Source: Amycolatopsis camponoti (GTDB lineage Bacteria > Actinomycetota > Actinomycetes > Mycobacteriales > Pseudonocardiaceae). From it: a stretch of DNA of 64,000 nucleotides. The notes below the pieces were generated by a model. It did no database searches. It was given only the letters and a program-made list of their open reading frames with translations, and was not told the DNA's origin. The stretch is taken from assembly GCF_902497555.1 (NCBI RefSeq), contig NZ_CABVGP010000002.1, positions 3,360,501-3,424,500 on the forward strand. The letters run 5' to 3'. Made by a program: the position numbers and the translations under genes. Below, piece by piece: positions 51,055 through 60,318 of the stretch; the stretch's first letter is position 1; each line of letters opens with the position of its first letter.

Positions 51055-52323
51055 GTGACCGAGGTGGCACCGGCGGTGGCGGAGACGGCGGACGTCCCGA
51101 GCGACGCGGTTCTGATCCAGGCGGTCCGCGGTGGCGACATCGCCGCGTACGGCCGGCTTTACGACCGGCACCTGGTCGCGGCCCGCCGCGTGGCGGCCAC
51201 GATCGCGTCGGGCGAGGCGGAACGCGACGACCTCATCGCCGAAGGATTCACCCGCGTACTGCGGATTCTGCGTGCGGGCGAGGGTCCGGACGAAGAATTC
51301 CGCCCGTACCTCCTGACGACGATCCGGAACACGCTGATCAGCTGGCGCCGGCGCGACTCGGCCGTCTCGCTGGTGGCCGAGGTGCCGGACGTCCTGCCGA
51401 GCGAGGGCAGTGACGAGCCGGTGGACAGCCGGCTGCACGGCACCGTCGCCGCGGGCGCGTTCGCGAGCCTGCCCGAGCGGTGGCGGGCGGTGCTGTGGCG
51501 GACCGAGATCGAGGGCGACTCGCCCGCCAAGATCGCCGAGGACTTCGGGATGACGCCGAACGGCGTCGCCGCGCTGGCCTACCGCGCCCGGGAAGGGCTG
51601 CGGCAGGCGTACCTGGACCAGCACATCCCGGAAGCCCGGCGGCGCAACTGCCGGATCGTCTCGGGCCAGCTCTCCCGCTGGGTCCGCGACGGCGTCGGGG
51701 ACCACAAGGCGCACCGGATCACGACCCACCTGGACCGCTGCCCGGACTGCCGGAAGCTGGCCACCGGCCTCCGTGAGCTCAACGAAGAACTGCCCGCCAC
51801 CGTCGCCCCGCTGATCCTGGGCATCCCGCTCGTGACGCACTGGCTGACCACCACCGGCTCCCTTGCCTCGTCCGGGGCCGCCGCGAGCACCGGGGCCTCG
51901 GTGCTTTCGTGGGCCACGGCGGCGAAGGTGGCCGTCGCGAGCGCGGCACTGGTCACGACGGTGACCATCGGCGCGAGCAGCTCCGACGTGGCACCGCCGC
52001 CCCCGGCGACCGGCGCGGACGGAGCGACCACGCAGCCGGTGGGAACGCCGCGCGCGGCGGGTGTCCCGGGCGGCGGCGACCAGCGGCCGACCTCCGAAGC
52101 GCAGCTCACGTCGGCACCGCCCGCACCGGAGTCGTCCGCGGCAGAGCCGGCGGCCGAGGAGCAGGTCGTGACGACCGGAGCCGACGGGAAGACCACCACG
52201 GACAAGCAAGCGGCCAAGGAATCCAAGCAGGCCGCGAAGGAGTCGAAGCAAGCCGCCAAGGAGTCGAAGCAGGCGGCGAAAGAGTCGAAGCAGGCGGAGA
52301 AGACGAAGGTGCCCACGAGCTGA
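51055..52323 (+). CDS. Membrane-tethered ECF-type sigma factor with zinc finger
   Basis: 422 residues. Region 2 (AYGRLYDRHLVAARRVAATI...DLIAEGFTRVLRIL), region 4 (LPERWRAVLWRTEIEGDSPAKIAEDFGMTPNGVAALAYRAREGLRQAYL), then a zf-HC2 anti-sigma-type motif (HLDRCPDCRKL) and one membrane helix (AAKVAVASAALVTTVTIG). The outer part has Pro/Ala-rich sequence and ends with four KQAAKES heptads. So sigma and anti-sigma elements are in one chain and the tail lies outside. GTG 51055 has GGAGG at 7 bp. Target unknown. Confidence 0.88.
   Translation: MTEVAPAVAETADVPSDAVLIQAVRGGDIAAYGRLYDRHLVAARRVAATIASGEAERDDLIAEGFTRVLRILRAGEGPDEEFRPYLLTTIRNTLISWRRRDSAVSLVAEVPDVLPSEGSDEPVDSRLHGTVAAGAFASLPERWRAVLWRTEIEGDSPAKIAEDFGMTPNGVAALAYRAREGLRQAYLDQHIPEARRRNCRIVSGQLSRWVRDGVGDHKAHRITTHLDRCPDCRKLATGLRELNEELPATVAPLILGIPLVTHWLTTTGSLASSGAAASTGASVLSWATAAKVAVASAALVTTVTIGASSSDVAPPPPATGADGATTQPVGTPRAAGVPGGGDQRPTSEAQLTSAPPAPESSAAEPAAEEQVVTTGADGKTTTDKQAAKESKQAAKESKQAAKESKQAAKESKQAEKTKVPTS
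52204..52302 (+). repeat. In-frame 21-bp repeats coding KQAAKES heptads
   Basis: Four tandem 21-bp units (52204-52287) plus a partial fifth encode KQAAKES repeats at the C-terminus of the sigma factor. Synonymous codons differ between units, so the repetition is maintained at the protein level and may form an alpha-helical, lysine-rich tail. Confidence 0.8.
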
Positions 52324-52348
52324 CCCGGCCCCGCGGTCGGGGGCCGGG
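52324..52348. terminator. Bidirectional terminator
   Basis: CCCGGCCCC (52324-52332), 7-base loop, GGGGCCGGG (52340-52348): perfect 9-bp stem between convergent stop codons. Confidence 0.75.
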
Positions 52349-52356
52349 CCACCCGG

Positions 52357-54654
52357 TCAGCAGGGCTGCAGCAGCCAGCAGAGCCGGTACTTCGCCTGGT
52401 AGGTCGCGGCCGTCGCCGGGGCGACGATGTTCTGCGTCCGCGCCCCGCCGTGCGCCCAGCTCGAGAAGGCGTACTTCAGGTTGAGCGGCGGCAGGTTCTG
52501 CGGGCTGTCCGCGCTGATCGAGTTGGTCGAGCCGGCGATCACCGTCCGCGAGAACGGCGTGCGCTGCTGCGTCCCGCCGACCGTGAGCAGCGCCTGGTCC
52601 GGGCTCGACGTGAAGGTCAGCGCCACCGTCTTCGGCTGCAGGTCGACGGTCTTGGCGCCGGTTCGGCCGGTCGAGTCCGTCGCCGTCAAGGTGAGCTGCA
52701 GGTACGACGGGTACTCGTGGTCCGGTGCGACGAACGTGCCCGCGGCGACGCCCGGGAAGTCCTGGACGGTGTGCGTGTGGCAGGTGCCGTTGGCCGCGCA
52801 GTGCCGGATCGCGAGCCGCCAGGACAGCGCCGAGGGCGGCAGTTCGCCGTCCTGGGCGTCGATCGCCCGGCCGGAGAACGACACGGTCTGGCCCACCGAC
52901 CACGTCAGCGACGCGGCGGGCGCGTCGACCACCGGCACCGGGTCGAGCCCGGCGGGCGTCCCGGCCGTCACCCGGACCGTCGTGGTGGCCGTCGCGCCGT
53001 GGGAGTCGGTCACCCGCAGTCCGGCGTCGACCGCCGCGGCCGTGGTGTAGGTCCAGGTCGGGTCCGGCGCCGCCGAGTCGTCGTACGCGCCGTCGGCGTC
53101 GAGGTCCCAGGCGTAGGTCAGGGTGTCACCGGCGTCCGGGTCGGTGGACCCGGTGCCGTCGAACCGGACGGTCAGCGGGGCGGGGCCGCTCGACGGCGTC
53201 GCAGTGGCCGACGCGACCGGCGGGCGGTTGGTACCGCCGGGGTAGCTCACGCGCCGGAGCTCGCCGCTGCCGAGCGCGACGTAGAAGACGTCGCCGCCGG
53301 GGCCGGTCAGCACCTGTACCGGCGTGTTCGCGCCGGTCACGAACGGGACCAGGCGGCTCGGGCTGGGCTGGCCGTTCGCCGTCTGCATCGCCCAGATGCA
53401 GCCGCGTGACGAGTCGGCGAAGAACAGCGCGCCGGCGTACGCGGCGGGGTAGTTGCTGCCCGACTCGAAGGCGATCCCGCTGATCGACGAGCCGCCGGTG
53501 GGACAGGGATCGCCCGCCACGACCTTGGCGTTGTGGTTGTAGGCGTAGAACGGCGCCGCCTGCCCGCCCGCGGTGTACAGGGATTCGCAGCGGTCGAGGT
53601 TCGCGCCGTCGTAGCCCGCTTGCCGCGCGGTGCCTTCGAAGCAGGGCCAGCCGAAGTTCTCCGCCACCGCGTCCCCGGCGTTCGCGACGCGGTTGATCTC
53701 CTCCCAGGTGTTCCAGCCGACGTCCCCGGCCCACAGCTCCCTCGTGCCGGGCCGGAACCCGAACCGGAACTGGTTGCGCGCGCCGTAGGCGATCACGCGC
53801 CGGGCGTTGGCGTCGGAGCTGCCGGCGAACGGGTTGCCGGGCAGCCCGTCCCCGGTGTCGGGGTCGAGGCGCAGGAGCGTGCCGTTGAGCAGCACCGGCT
53901 GCCCGGCCGCGCGGCGCGGCGACTGGGACCGCAGCGCGCCGCCTTCGGCGTTCGGCGGGGCGAGGTTCGTGCCGGCGGGGGACGGTGGGTCGGCGCAGGG
54001 GTTGCCGACCTGGCCGTAGTCGGCGAAGTTGAAGCTGGCGCCGTCCCCGCCGCCCGCGTACAGGGCGCCGTCCGGGCCGAAGGCCAGCGCGCCCACCGAG
54101 TGACTGGGGAACTGCTGGCACCAGCCGGTCACGAGGGGCTTCTCGCTGACGGCGGTGCCGTCCGGGCCCATGGTGAGCCGGGAGATCCGGCCGGTGACGA
54201 CGCAGCCCTGGTCGGTCGCGCCCGGCGGGGTCGGGCAGGCGTCGCCCCACTGCGGCGCGGTCCCGCCCGGCAGGGCGTCGAGGGTGTAGGAGACGTAGAC
54301 GTACGGCCGGGCGGGGAACGCGGGGTCGACGGCCAGGCCGAGCAGGCCGCGGTCCCAGAAGTCCTGGGTCGGGGTCCGCAGGTCGGCGAACACGGTCGCG
54401 GTCGGGTCGGCGAGGGAGTCGAAGACCTTGACCAGGCCGCTCTTCTCGGCGACGAAGACCCGCCCGTCGGGGGCGAACGCCGCGGCGGTCGGCGAGGTCA
54501 GGCCCCCGATCGCGACGGTGTCGGTGAACCCGGTGGGCACGGCCCCGGCGGGGGTGGCGACGGCGACGGCCAGCGCACCGGCGAGCGGCACGACCACCGC
54601 GGTGGCCAGGGCGCGTCGTGATCTTCGGGGGAACAGGGGACGACGGAAGAGCAT
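52357..54654 (-). CDS. Secreted glucose/sorbosone-dehydrogenase-like protein with PKD domain
   Basis: 765 residues. Signal peptide; a six-bladed propeller of the GSDH type (about 40-460: GFTDTVAIGGLTSPTAAAFAPDGRVFVAE (in parts), DRGLLGLAVDPAF, YGARNQFRFGFRP, GDVGWNTWEEINRV); a PKD-like domain (PPVASATATPSSGPAPLTVRFDGTGS...); and a C-terminal beta-rich part with paired Cys. Related enzymes oxidise sugars, often with PQQ or other cofactors. The ATG at 54654 directly follows a GTG in frame. It is the only gene between two terminator-bounded units. Confidence 0.88.
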   Translation of the reverse strand: MLFRRPLFPRRSRRALATAVVVPLAGALAVAVATPAGAVPTGFTDTVAIGGLTSPTAAAFAPDGRVFVAEKSGLVKVFDSLADPTATVFADLRTPTQDFWDRGLLGLAVDPAFPARPYVYVSYTLDALPGGTAPQWGDACPTPPGATDQGCVVTGRISRLTMGPDGTAVSEKPLVTGWCQQFPSHSVGALAFGPDGALYAGGGDGASFNFADYGQVGNPCADPPSPAGTNLAPPNAEGGALRSQSPRRAAGQPVLLNGTLLRLDPDTGDGLPGNPFAGSSDANARRVIAYGARNQFRFGFRPGTRELWAGDVGWNTWEEINRVANAGDAVAENFGWPCFEGTARQAGYDGANLDRCESLYTAGGQAAPFYAYNHNAKVVAGDPCPTGGSSISGIAFESGSNYPAAYAGALFFADSSRGCIWAMQTANGQPSPSRLVPFVTGANTPVQVLTGPGGDVFYVALGSGELRRVSYPGGTNRPPVASATATPSSGPAPLTVRFDGTGSTDPDAGDTLTYAWDLDADGAYDDSAAPDPTWTYTTAAAVDAGLRVTDSHGATATTTVRVTAGTPAGLDPVPVVDAPAASLTWSVGQTVSFSGRAIDAQDGELPPSALSWRLAIRHCAANGTCHTHTVQDFPGVAAGTFVAPDHEYPSYLQLTLTATDSTGRTGAKTVDLQPKTVALTFTSSPDQALLTVGGTQQRTPFSRTVIAGSTNSISADSPQNLPPLNLKYAFSSWAHGGARTQNIVAPATAATYQAKYRLCWLLQPC

Positions 54655-54780
54655 CACTCGAACTCCAGGTGCGCGGGGGACCGGGACCGTCCCCTATGGC
54701 GCCGGAAGTCCGATCGTTGTTACACCTCGGACCGGAAATGCACACGGCTGGCCCATCCTCGGGTGATCACTATGCACGGG

Positions 54781-54803
54781 GTGTATAAACCGTAGCTATA
54801 CAC
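54781..54803. promoter_or_regulatory. Candidate PadR operator before the ABC operon
   Basis: GTGTATA (54781-54787), 9 bp, TATACAC (54797-54803): perfect inverted repeat 20 bp before the padR ATG. This ATAC/GTAT style is usual for PadR sites. Confidence 0.6.
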
Positions 54804-54822
54804 TGCGTGTACAGTCGCCCGC

Positions 54823-55344
54823 ATGTCATTCGGACACACCCTGCTCGGGCTGCTCGAGAACGGCCCCCGGCACGGCTACGACCTGAAACGCGCTTACGAC
54901 GACCGGTTCGGGCACGACCGCCGCGTCCACTACGGCCAGGTCTATTCGACCCTGGCCCGGCTGCTCAAGCAGGGACTCGTCGAGGCCGACGGCATCGAGG
55001 CCGGCGGCGGTCCCGAGCGCAAGCGCTACGCGATCACCGACGCGGGGGTCGCCGACGTCGGCAGCTGGCTGGCGACCCCGGAGAAGCCGGAGGCCTACCT
55101 GCAGAACACGCTCTACACCAAGGTCGTGCTCGCCCTGCTCTCCGGCCGTCCCGCCGCCGACGTCCTCGACGTCCAGCGCTCGGCCCACCTCGACGCCATG
55201 CGCGAGCTGACCCGCCGCAAGACCCGGGGCGACCTCGTCGACCAGCTGGTCTGCGACCACGCGCTGTTCCACCTGGAGGCCGACCTCCGCTGGCTGGAGC
55301 TGACCGCGGCCCGGCTCGACCAGCTGGCGAAGGAGATCGCGTGA
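54823..55344 (+). CDS. PadR-family regulator of an ABC transporter operon
   Basis: 173 residues. N-terminal winged helix: LLGLLENGPRHGYDLKRAYDDRF, HYGQVYSTLARLLKQGLVEADG, KRYAITDAGVADVGSWL. C-terminal helix bundle as in LmrR-like repressors. Coupled to the ABC ATPase by GTGA overlap, and preceded by a perfect palindrome, so it should repress its own operon and respond to the exported compound. Confidence 0.93.
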   Translation: MSFGHTLLGLLENGPRHGYDLKRAYDDRFGHDRRVHYGQVYSTLARLLKQGLVEADGIEAGGGPERKRYAITDAGVADVGSWLATPEKPEAYLQNTLYTKVVLALLSGRPAADVLDVQRSAHLDAMRELTRRKTRGDLVDQLVCDHALFHLEADLRWLELTAARLDQLAKEIA

Positions 55345-56030
55345 CCACCCCGGGGGACGTCCTGCTGGAGGCCGCCGAGGTGCGGAAGGCCTACGGCGCC
55401 ACGGACGCGCTGACGTCGGCGAGCCTGCGGGTGCGCGCGGGGGAGGTCGTGGCGCTGATGGGCCCGTCGGGGGCGGGCAAGTCGACGCTGCTGCACTGCC
55501 TGGCCGGGATCGTCCGGCCGGATGCCGGCGCGGTCCGCTACCAGGGCGCCGACCTCGCGTTGCTGTCCGACCGCGCGCGCTCGGCGTTGCGCCGCACCGA
55601 CTTCGGGTTCGTCTTCCAGTTCGGCAGGCTCGTTCCGGAGCTGACCTGCCTGGAGAACGTGGCCCTGCCGCTGCGGCTCAACGGCGAGCGCGGCCGGGTC
55701 GCGGCCCGGCGGGCGCGGGACATGCTGGGCGAGCTCGGCCTGGCCGACGTGGCCGGCAAGCGGCCGGGCGAGGTGTCGGGTGGCCAGGGTCAGCGCGTGG
55801 CGATGGCCCGCGCGCTCGTGACCGGGCCGCGCGTCGTCTTCGCCGACGAGCCGACGGGCGCCCTCGACTCGCTCAACGGCGAGCAGGTCATGCAGCTGCT
55901 GACCACAGCGGCGCGCGACCGGGACGCGGCGGTGGTCCTGGTGACGCACGAACCCCGCGTCGCGGCCTACTCCGACCGCGAGGTCGTCGTCCGCGACGGC
56001 CGGACGCGGGAGCTCGAGGTGATCGGGTGA
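55341..56030 (+). CDS. LolD/MacB-type ABC ATP-binding protein
   Basis: 229 residues. Walker A GPSGAGKST, Q-loop QFGRLVPEL, signature VSGGQGQR, Walker B VVFADEPTGALD, H-loop LVTHEPRV. This compact type pairs with FtsX-like permeases that move lipids or peptides by mechanotransmission. GTG start overlaps the padR stop; the stop overlaps the permease GTG. Confidence 0.95.
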   Translation: MTTPGDVLLEAAEVRKAYGATDALTSASLRVRAGEVVALMGPSGAGKSTLLHCLAGIVRPDAGAVRYQGADLALLSDRARSALRRTDFGFVFQFGRLVPELTCLENVALPLRLNGERGRVAARRARDMLGELGLADVAGKRPGEVSGGQGQRVAMARALVTGPRVVFADEPTGALDSLNGEQVMQLLTTAARDRDAAVVLVTHEPRVAAYSDREVVVRDGRTRELEVIG

Positions 56031-58276
56031 TCCGCCGCTGGGTGGCCGACCTCGCCCTCGGGATGCGCCTCGCGCTGGGCGGCGGCGGGGCGCGGACCGC
56101 GCTGGTGCGGCTCACGTTGACGGCGGTCGGCGTCGGGCTCGGCGTCGCCGTCCTGCTCACCGCGACGTCGGTGCCGCACCTGCTCGGTGCCCGCGACGAC
56201 CGGGCGAGCTCGCGCGTCCTCGCCCCGGGGACGGCCGCCGAAGGCGTCGACCCGATCCACGCCGTCACCCGGAACGACGAGTTCCGGGGCCGCGGCCTGC
56301 AGGGCGCCCTGGTGCAGCTCACCGGCCCGCACCCGCCCGCCGCGCCGGGCGTGGCCCGGTTGCCGGGGCCGGGGGAGGCCGTGCTGTCCCCGGCACTGGC
56401 GGAGCTGCTGCGGTCGCCGGACGGCGAGCTGTTGCGCTCGCGGCTTTCGCAGCGGGTGATCGGCACCATCGGCGACGCCGGGCTCACCGGCCCGAACGAA
56501 CTGTTCTTCTACATCGGCTCCGACACCGTCGCGCAGCAGCCGGACACCGTCCTGGTCGGCCGGTTCGGGTACGAGACCTCCCGACGTCCGCTGTCCTCGC
56601 TCGAGCTGCTGCTGGTCGTGGTGGGTGCGACGACCTGCCTGGTGCCGGTGTTCGTCTTCGTCGTCACCAGCACCCGGCTCGCGGCGGCGGCCCGGGACCG
56701 GCGGCTCGCCGCGCTGCGCCTGGTCGGCGCGGACCGCGGCCAGGTGCACCGGATCGCGGCCGGCGAGGCGCTGCTCGGTTCGTTCGCCGGCCTGCTCGCC
56801 GGCCTGGTGATGTTCCAGCTCATCCGCGTCCTCGTCCCGGCGATCACCGTGGACGCCTTCCGCGGCGGTCTCTTCGGCACCGACGTCGTCCCCGACTGGC
56901 GGCTCGGCGTCCCGGCCCTGCTGGCGCTGCCGCTGCTGGCGTGCGCGGCCGCCGTGGTCGCGCTGCGGCCCGTCGTCATCGAGCCGCTGGGCGTCGAGCG
57001 GCGGGGGACGCGGAGCCGGCGGAAGCTGGCGTGGCGCCTGTTCCCCGCCGTCACGGGCGGCGTGTTGCTGCTGACCGGCCTGGGCGGCGACGGCGACGGC
57101 GCCGGCAACCCCGCCGTGATCGTCGGCGTCGTGCTCGTCCTCACGGCCGTGCCCCTCGTGCTGCCGTGGGTGGTCGAGCGGGTCGCGGGCCTGCTCGGCG
57201 GCGGTTCGCCGGCCTGGCTGCTGGCCGTCCGCCGCCTGCAGCTGGACAGCGCGACGGCGGCGCGCCTGGTCAGCGGCGTCGCCGTGGTGCTGGCCGGATC
57301 CATTGCGCTGCAAGGGGTCTACGACCGCGCCGAGAGCGAACGTCCCGTGCCGCGGCAAATCCGGGTGCTCGCGACCTACTACGCCACGAGCGTCGCCGAC
57401 GGCGACGCGTTCGCCGCCGCCTTCCACGCGCTGCCCGGGCTGGGCGGCGTCCCGGTGCGGACCGGCGCCCTGCTCGAGACCGCGGCGGGGGACCGCGTCT
57501 CCGCCGTCGTCGAGAGCTGCCCGGCGCTGCGGGCCCGCGCGCGGATCGCGGACTGCCGCGACGGCGACGTCTACGCCGCGGCGACCCTCGCCGACCGGGT
57601 GCCCGGGCAGGGGGATCACGTGTGGTTCTCCGAGGTCCGCCGCGCCCGCGCGATCGACCGTCCCCAGTGGACGCTGCCGGAGGTGCACCGCGTGCCGGTG
57701 TACGGGGACGGCGGGCTGGAGCTGCTCGTCACCCCGGGCGCGCTGGCGACGGCGTCCGGGGTCGGGCTGACGGTGAACGCGACCCTGCCGACCGCCGACC
57801 CGGACCTGGTGGAGCGCGTCCGGAACGTGGTGGGGTGGAACGGATCGGTGGACTCGCTCGGCACCGGGCGGGACGGCACCTCCGCGCTGATCACCCGGGT
57901 CCTGTCGGTCGGTTCGGTGCTGGTGCTGCTGTTCGTCGCGGGCAGCCTGCTCGTCGCCGCGTGGGAGCAGCTGCGGGAACGGCGGCGCAGCCTCGCCGCG
58001 CTGGCGGCGAACGGCGCCGGGCGCGGCGTGCTCGCCCGGTCGCTGGTGTGGCAGCTGGCGATCCCGGTGGCGGTCGCGGTGGTCGTCGCCGTGCCGGCCG
58101 GGCTGGCCCTCGACTGGCTGGTGCTCACGTTCGTGGTGCACCGGCCGATGGCGGCGGACGTGCCGGCGATCGCGCTCCTCGCGGCGACCGCGATCGCGGC
58201 GGTACTGTTCGTCACCGCGCTGACACTGCCCGCGTTGTGGCGGACGACGAACCTGGAGAATCTGCGCGAAGAATGA
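56027..58276 (+). CDS. FtsX/MacB-type ABC permease
   Basis: 749 residues. N-terminal helix (LTLTAVGVGLGVAVLLTATS), a large extracytoplasmic part, FtsX-like helices (LELLLVVVGATTCLVPVFVFVV; LVGADRGQVHRIAAGEALLG), a second set after a middle helix (TRVLSVGSVLVLLFVAGSLLVAAWEQLRERRRSLAALAANGAGRG, in parts) and a last helix pair. Two FtsX modules in one chain. Partner of the ATPase at 55341. GTG start overlaps the ATPase stop (GTGA). Confidence 0.9.
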   Translation: MIRRWVADLALGMRLALGGGGARTALVRLTLTAVGVGLGVAVLLTATSVPHLLGARDDRASSRVLAPGTAAEGVDPIHAVTRNDEFRGRGLQGALVQLTGPHPPAAPGVARLPGPGEAVLSPALAELLRSPDGELLRSRLSQRVIGTIGDAGLTGPNELFFYIGSDTVAQQPDTVLVGRFGYETSRRPLSSLELLLVVVGATTCLVPVFVFVVTSTRLAAAARDRRLAALRLVGADRGQVHRIAAGEALLGSFAGLLAGLVMFQLIRVLVPAITVDAFRGGLFGTDVVPDWRLGVPALLALPLLACAAAVVALRPVVIEPLGVERRGTRSRRKLAWRLFPAVTGGVLLLTGLGGDGDGAGNPAVIVGVVLVLTAVPLVLPWVVERVAGLLGGGSPAWLLAVRRLQLDSATAARLVSGVAVVLAGSIALQGVYDRAESERPVPRQIRVLATYYATSVADGDAFAAAFHALPGLGGVPVRTGALLETAAGDRVSAVVESCPALRARARIADCRDGDVYAAATLADRVPGQGDHVWFSEVRRARAIDRPQWTLPEVHRVPVYGDGGLELLVTPGALATASGVGLTVNATLPTADPDLVERVRNVVGWNGSVDSLGTGRDGTSALITRVLSVGSVLVLLFVAGSLLVAAWEQLRERRRSLAALAANGAGRGVLARSLVWQLAIPVAVAVVVAVPAGLALDWLVLTFVVHRPMAADVPAIALLAATAIAAVLFVTALTLPALWRTTNLENLREE

Positions 58277-58327
58277 CCCGGCCGGCGGGCGGGTCCGGTT
58301 CTTTCCGGGCCCGCCGCCGGCCGTGGA

Positions 58328-58361
58328 GCCTTTTCGGTGGGCCGATTCCGCCCGAAAAGGC
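58328..58361 (+). terminator. Terminator of the PadR-ABC operon
   Basis: GCCTTTTCGG (58328-58337), 14-base loop, CCGAAAAGGC (58352-58361): perfect 10-bp stem, 51 bp after the permease stop. Confidence 0.65.
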
Positions 58362-58446
58362 GCCCTTTCCGCCGTTGTGGCGTTATCCTCTTTCCGCGAT
58401 CGTGAATACGTCGATATCCGCCGCCCCACGATTTCGAGGCAAGCAG

Positions 58447-59268
58447 ATGCGCACCATGTATGACGCCGTCACCGCGCGGAACATCCTCAAGAAGGACCGT
58501 CGGCCCGCGCTGGTGGCCGGGTACGTCGACCGGATCAGGCTGGCGCCGTGGACCGCCGCCGACTGGGCGCTCTTCCCGGACGCCCTCAAGGTGCGGATCG
58601 TCAAGAAGGCGTCGACCGATGACGGGCACGTGCTGGACGTCGAGCCGGGCGACGCCGCGCCGGAGGAAGCGCCGGGCTGGGCCCGGCGGCGGCGCGCGTC
58701 GGGGTTCGCCTACCCCGTCATCTACTGCAACCGGTCGACCTGGCCGAAGGTGAAGGCCGCGTTCAAGGCCCAGCGCGTCGAGCCACCGCTGTACTGGATC
58801 GCCACGGCCACCGGCAAACCCGAAATCCCCGACGGCGCGATCGCCGCGCAGTACCTGCTGGACGTCGCGCCCGGCATCGACATCTCCGTCGTGGCCGACT
58901 TCTGGCCCGGCGTGGATTCGCCGGGCGGATCCCTGACCGCTGAACCGGAAGTGGAGCTCATGGAACGCATCACCGTCACCCCGCCCAACGCCGGGCAGAA
59001 CACGGTCCGGCTCAACCTGTCCGGCAGCGCCGGCGCCGCGCTCGTCGTCCGCCCGCGGATCAACGGCCAAGGCGTGTCGAAGCCGATGTGGGTCGGCAAC
59101 ATCTTCGCGTGGGGCTCGGACAAGACGGGCGTCGGGCACAACCCCAAGACCGACCCGAACTACGACGACCGCCTGACGTCCCACCGCCGGTTCTCCCTGC
59201 CGGGCGCGGTGTGGGCCGACCTCGAGTACAGCGCCTCGGAGCCGTTCGAGATCGACATCGTCGGCTGA
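58447..59268 (+). CDS. Phage-type glycoside-hydrolase-like protein
   Basis: 273 residues. The N-terminal part (about 1-160) resembles the glycoside-hydrolase-like domain found in actinophage and actinobacterial proteins: MYDAVTARN, ALVAGYVDRIRLAPWTAADWALFP, HVLDVEPGDAAPEEAPGWARRRRASG (in parts), PVIYCNRSTWPKV. The C-terminal part (beta-rich, about 175-273) is unknown. There is no signal peptide, so release needs another route. No phage genes surround it. Start ATG 58447; a second Met follows three codons later. Confidence 0.75.
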   Translation: MRTMYDAVTARNILKKDRRPALVAGYVDRIRLAPWTAADWALFPDALKVRIVKKASTDDGHVLDVEPGDAAPEEAPGWARRRRASGFAYPVIYCNRSTWPKVKAAFKAQRVEPPLYWIATATGKPEIPDGAIAAQYLLDVAPGIDISVVADFWPGVDSPGGSLTAEPEVELMERITVTPPNAGQNTVRLNLSGSAGAALVVRPRINGQGVSKPMWVGNIFAWGSDKTGVGHNPKTDPNYDDRLTSHRRFSLPGAVWADLEYSASEPFEIDIVG

Positions 59269-59324
59269 GCTGAGCCGGGCTGAGGCGTGGCCGTCCGGCA
59301 CGCCGCCCCTGGCCGCGGTGCCGC

Positions 59325-60182
59325 TCAAGCTTCCGCCGTGAGGTGGTTGCGGAGGAAGGCGATCCCGGCGTCGGTGACGTGCTGGAGCCGGCGTTCGCCG
59401 TAGAAGTGGCCCGCGCCGTCGAGGCGGATCAGGTCGGCGTCGGCGCCGGCCCGCCAGTAGGCCGAGACCAGTGCTTCGCTGTGGGCGATGGGGATCCCGG
59501 CGTCGTCGGTGCCGTGGGCCAGCAGGAGCGGGGCCGCGGTCGCCGACGCGTGGAGCAGCGGGCTCGCGGTCGGCCCGGGGAGCCAGTCGTGCGGGTCGTG
59601 ACCGCTGCTGTGCAACGGGGAATCCGCCGGCGGCGGCGGGATGCGCGTGAAGTCCGTCGGCGGGCTCCAGGCGATCGCGGCGCCGACGTGACTCGGCGGG
59701 CCCGTGATCCCGAGATCGCCTTCGAAGCCGGCGTCGTCCGCCGTGACGGCGAGCATCGCGGCCAGGTAGCCGCCGGCCGAGTGACCCCACGCCGCGACGC
59801 GGCCGGCGTCGAGGTCCAGCTCGCCGGCGTGGTGACGCACCCAGCGCACGGCGGCCTTCACGTCGTGGACCTGCGCGGGGAAAGGGGCTTCACGCCCGTG
59901 CCGGTACTGGGCCCGCGCGACGGCGAACCCGGCCGCCACCAGCCGATCCGTCACGCGGTCGCCGAGCAGGCTGTGCTTGTGCGACCCGCCGGCCGGCGCG
60001 CCGCCGTAGAGGTAGACCACCACCGGATGGCCGCCGCGCGGCGCCGGACCGGCCGGCACGACGAGGTCCAGCAGCAGCGGCCGGTAGCCGGCGAGCGTCG
60101 CGACGAGTGCGTCCCGATAGGACACTCGCGCCCCGGCCCGTTCGGCCCGGGGCGGGGTGAGCGGAGCACGGGAAGTGAGCAC
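59325..60182 (-). CDS. Alpha/beta hydrolase (esterase/lipase type)
   Basis: 285 residues: VVVYLYGGAPAGGSHKHSLLGD is the oxyanion region (normally HGGG), nucleophile Ser in AAWGHSAGGYLAAML, His in GAGHFYGE, and Asp in LAHGTDDAGIPI. A kynurenine-formamidase/BD-FAE-like esterase. GTG 60182 has no clear RBS, so transcription could be leaderless or the start a little downstream. Confidence 0.88.
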   Translation of the reverse strand: MLTSRAPLTPPRAERAGARVSYRDALVATLAGYRPLLLDLVVPAGPAPRGGHPVVVYLYGGAPAGGSHKHSLLGDRVTDRLVAAGFAVARAQYRHGREAPFPAQVHDVKAAVRWVRHHAGELDLDAGRVAAWGHSAGGYLAAMLAVTADDAGFEGDLGITGPPSHVGAAIAWSPPTDFTRIPPPPADSPLHSSGHDPHDWLPGPTASPLLHASATAAPLLLAHGTDDAGIPIAHSEALVSAYWRAGADADLIRLDGAGHFYGERRLQHVTDAGIAFLRNHLTAEA

Positions 60183-60318
60183 GTGACCACTATCGGGGCA
60201 TCCCGGGCACGGCGGCCAGCCGTACCAGGATGCGGGAGGGCTCCGAGCCGACCCACCGGCGGCCGGCTAGTACGAGCGTTGTACGAAATTTGGATCCGCC
60301 TCTGGCGCAATGCCACCC

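Noticed and set aside
58447..59268. Prophage
   Set aside because: Only one phage-like gene; no integrase, terminase, capsid or attachment site visible.
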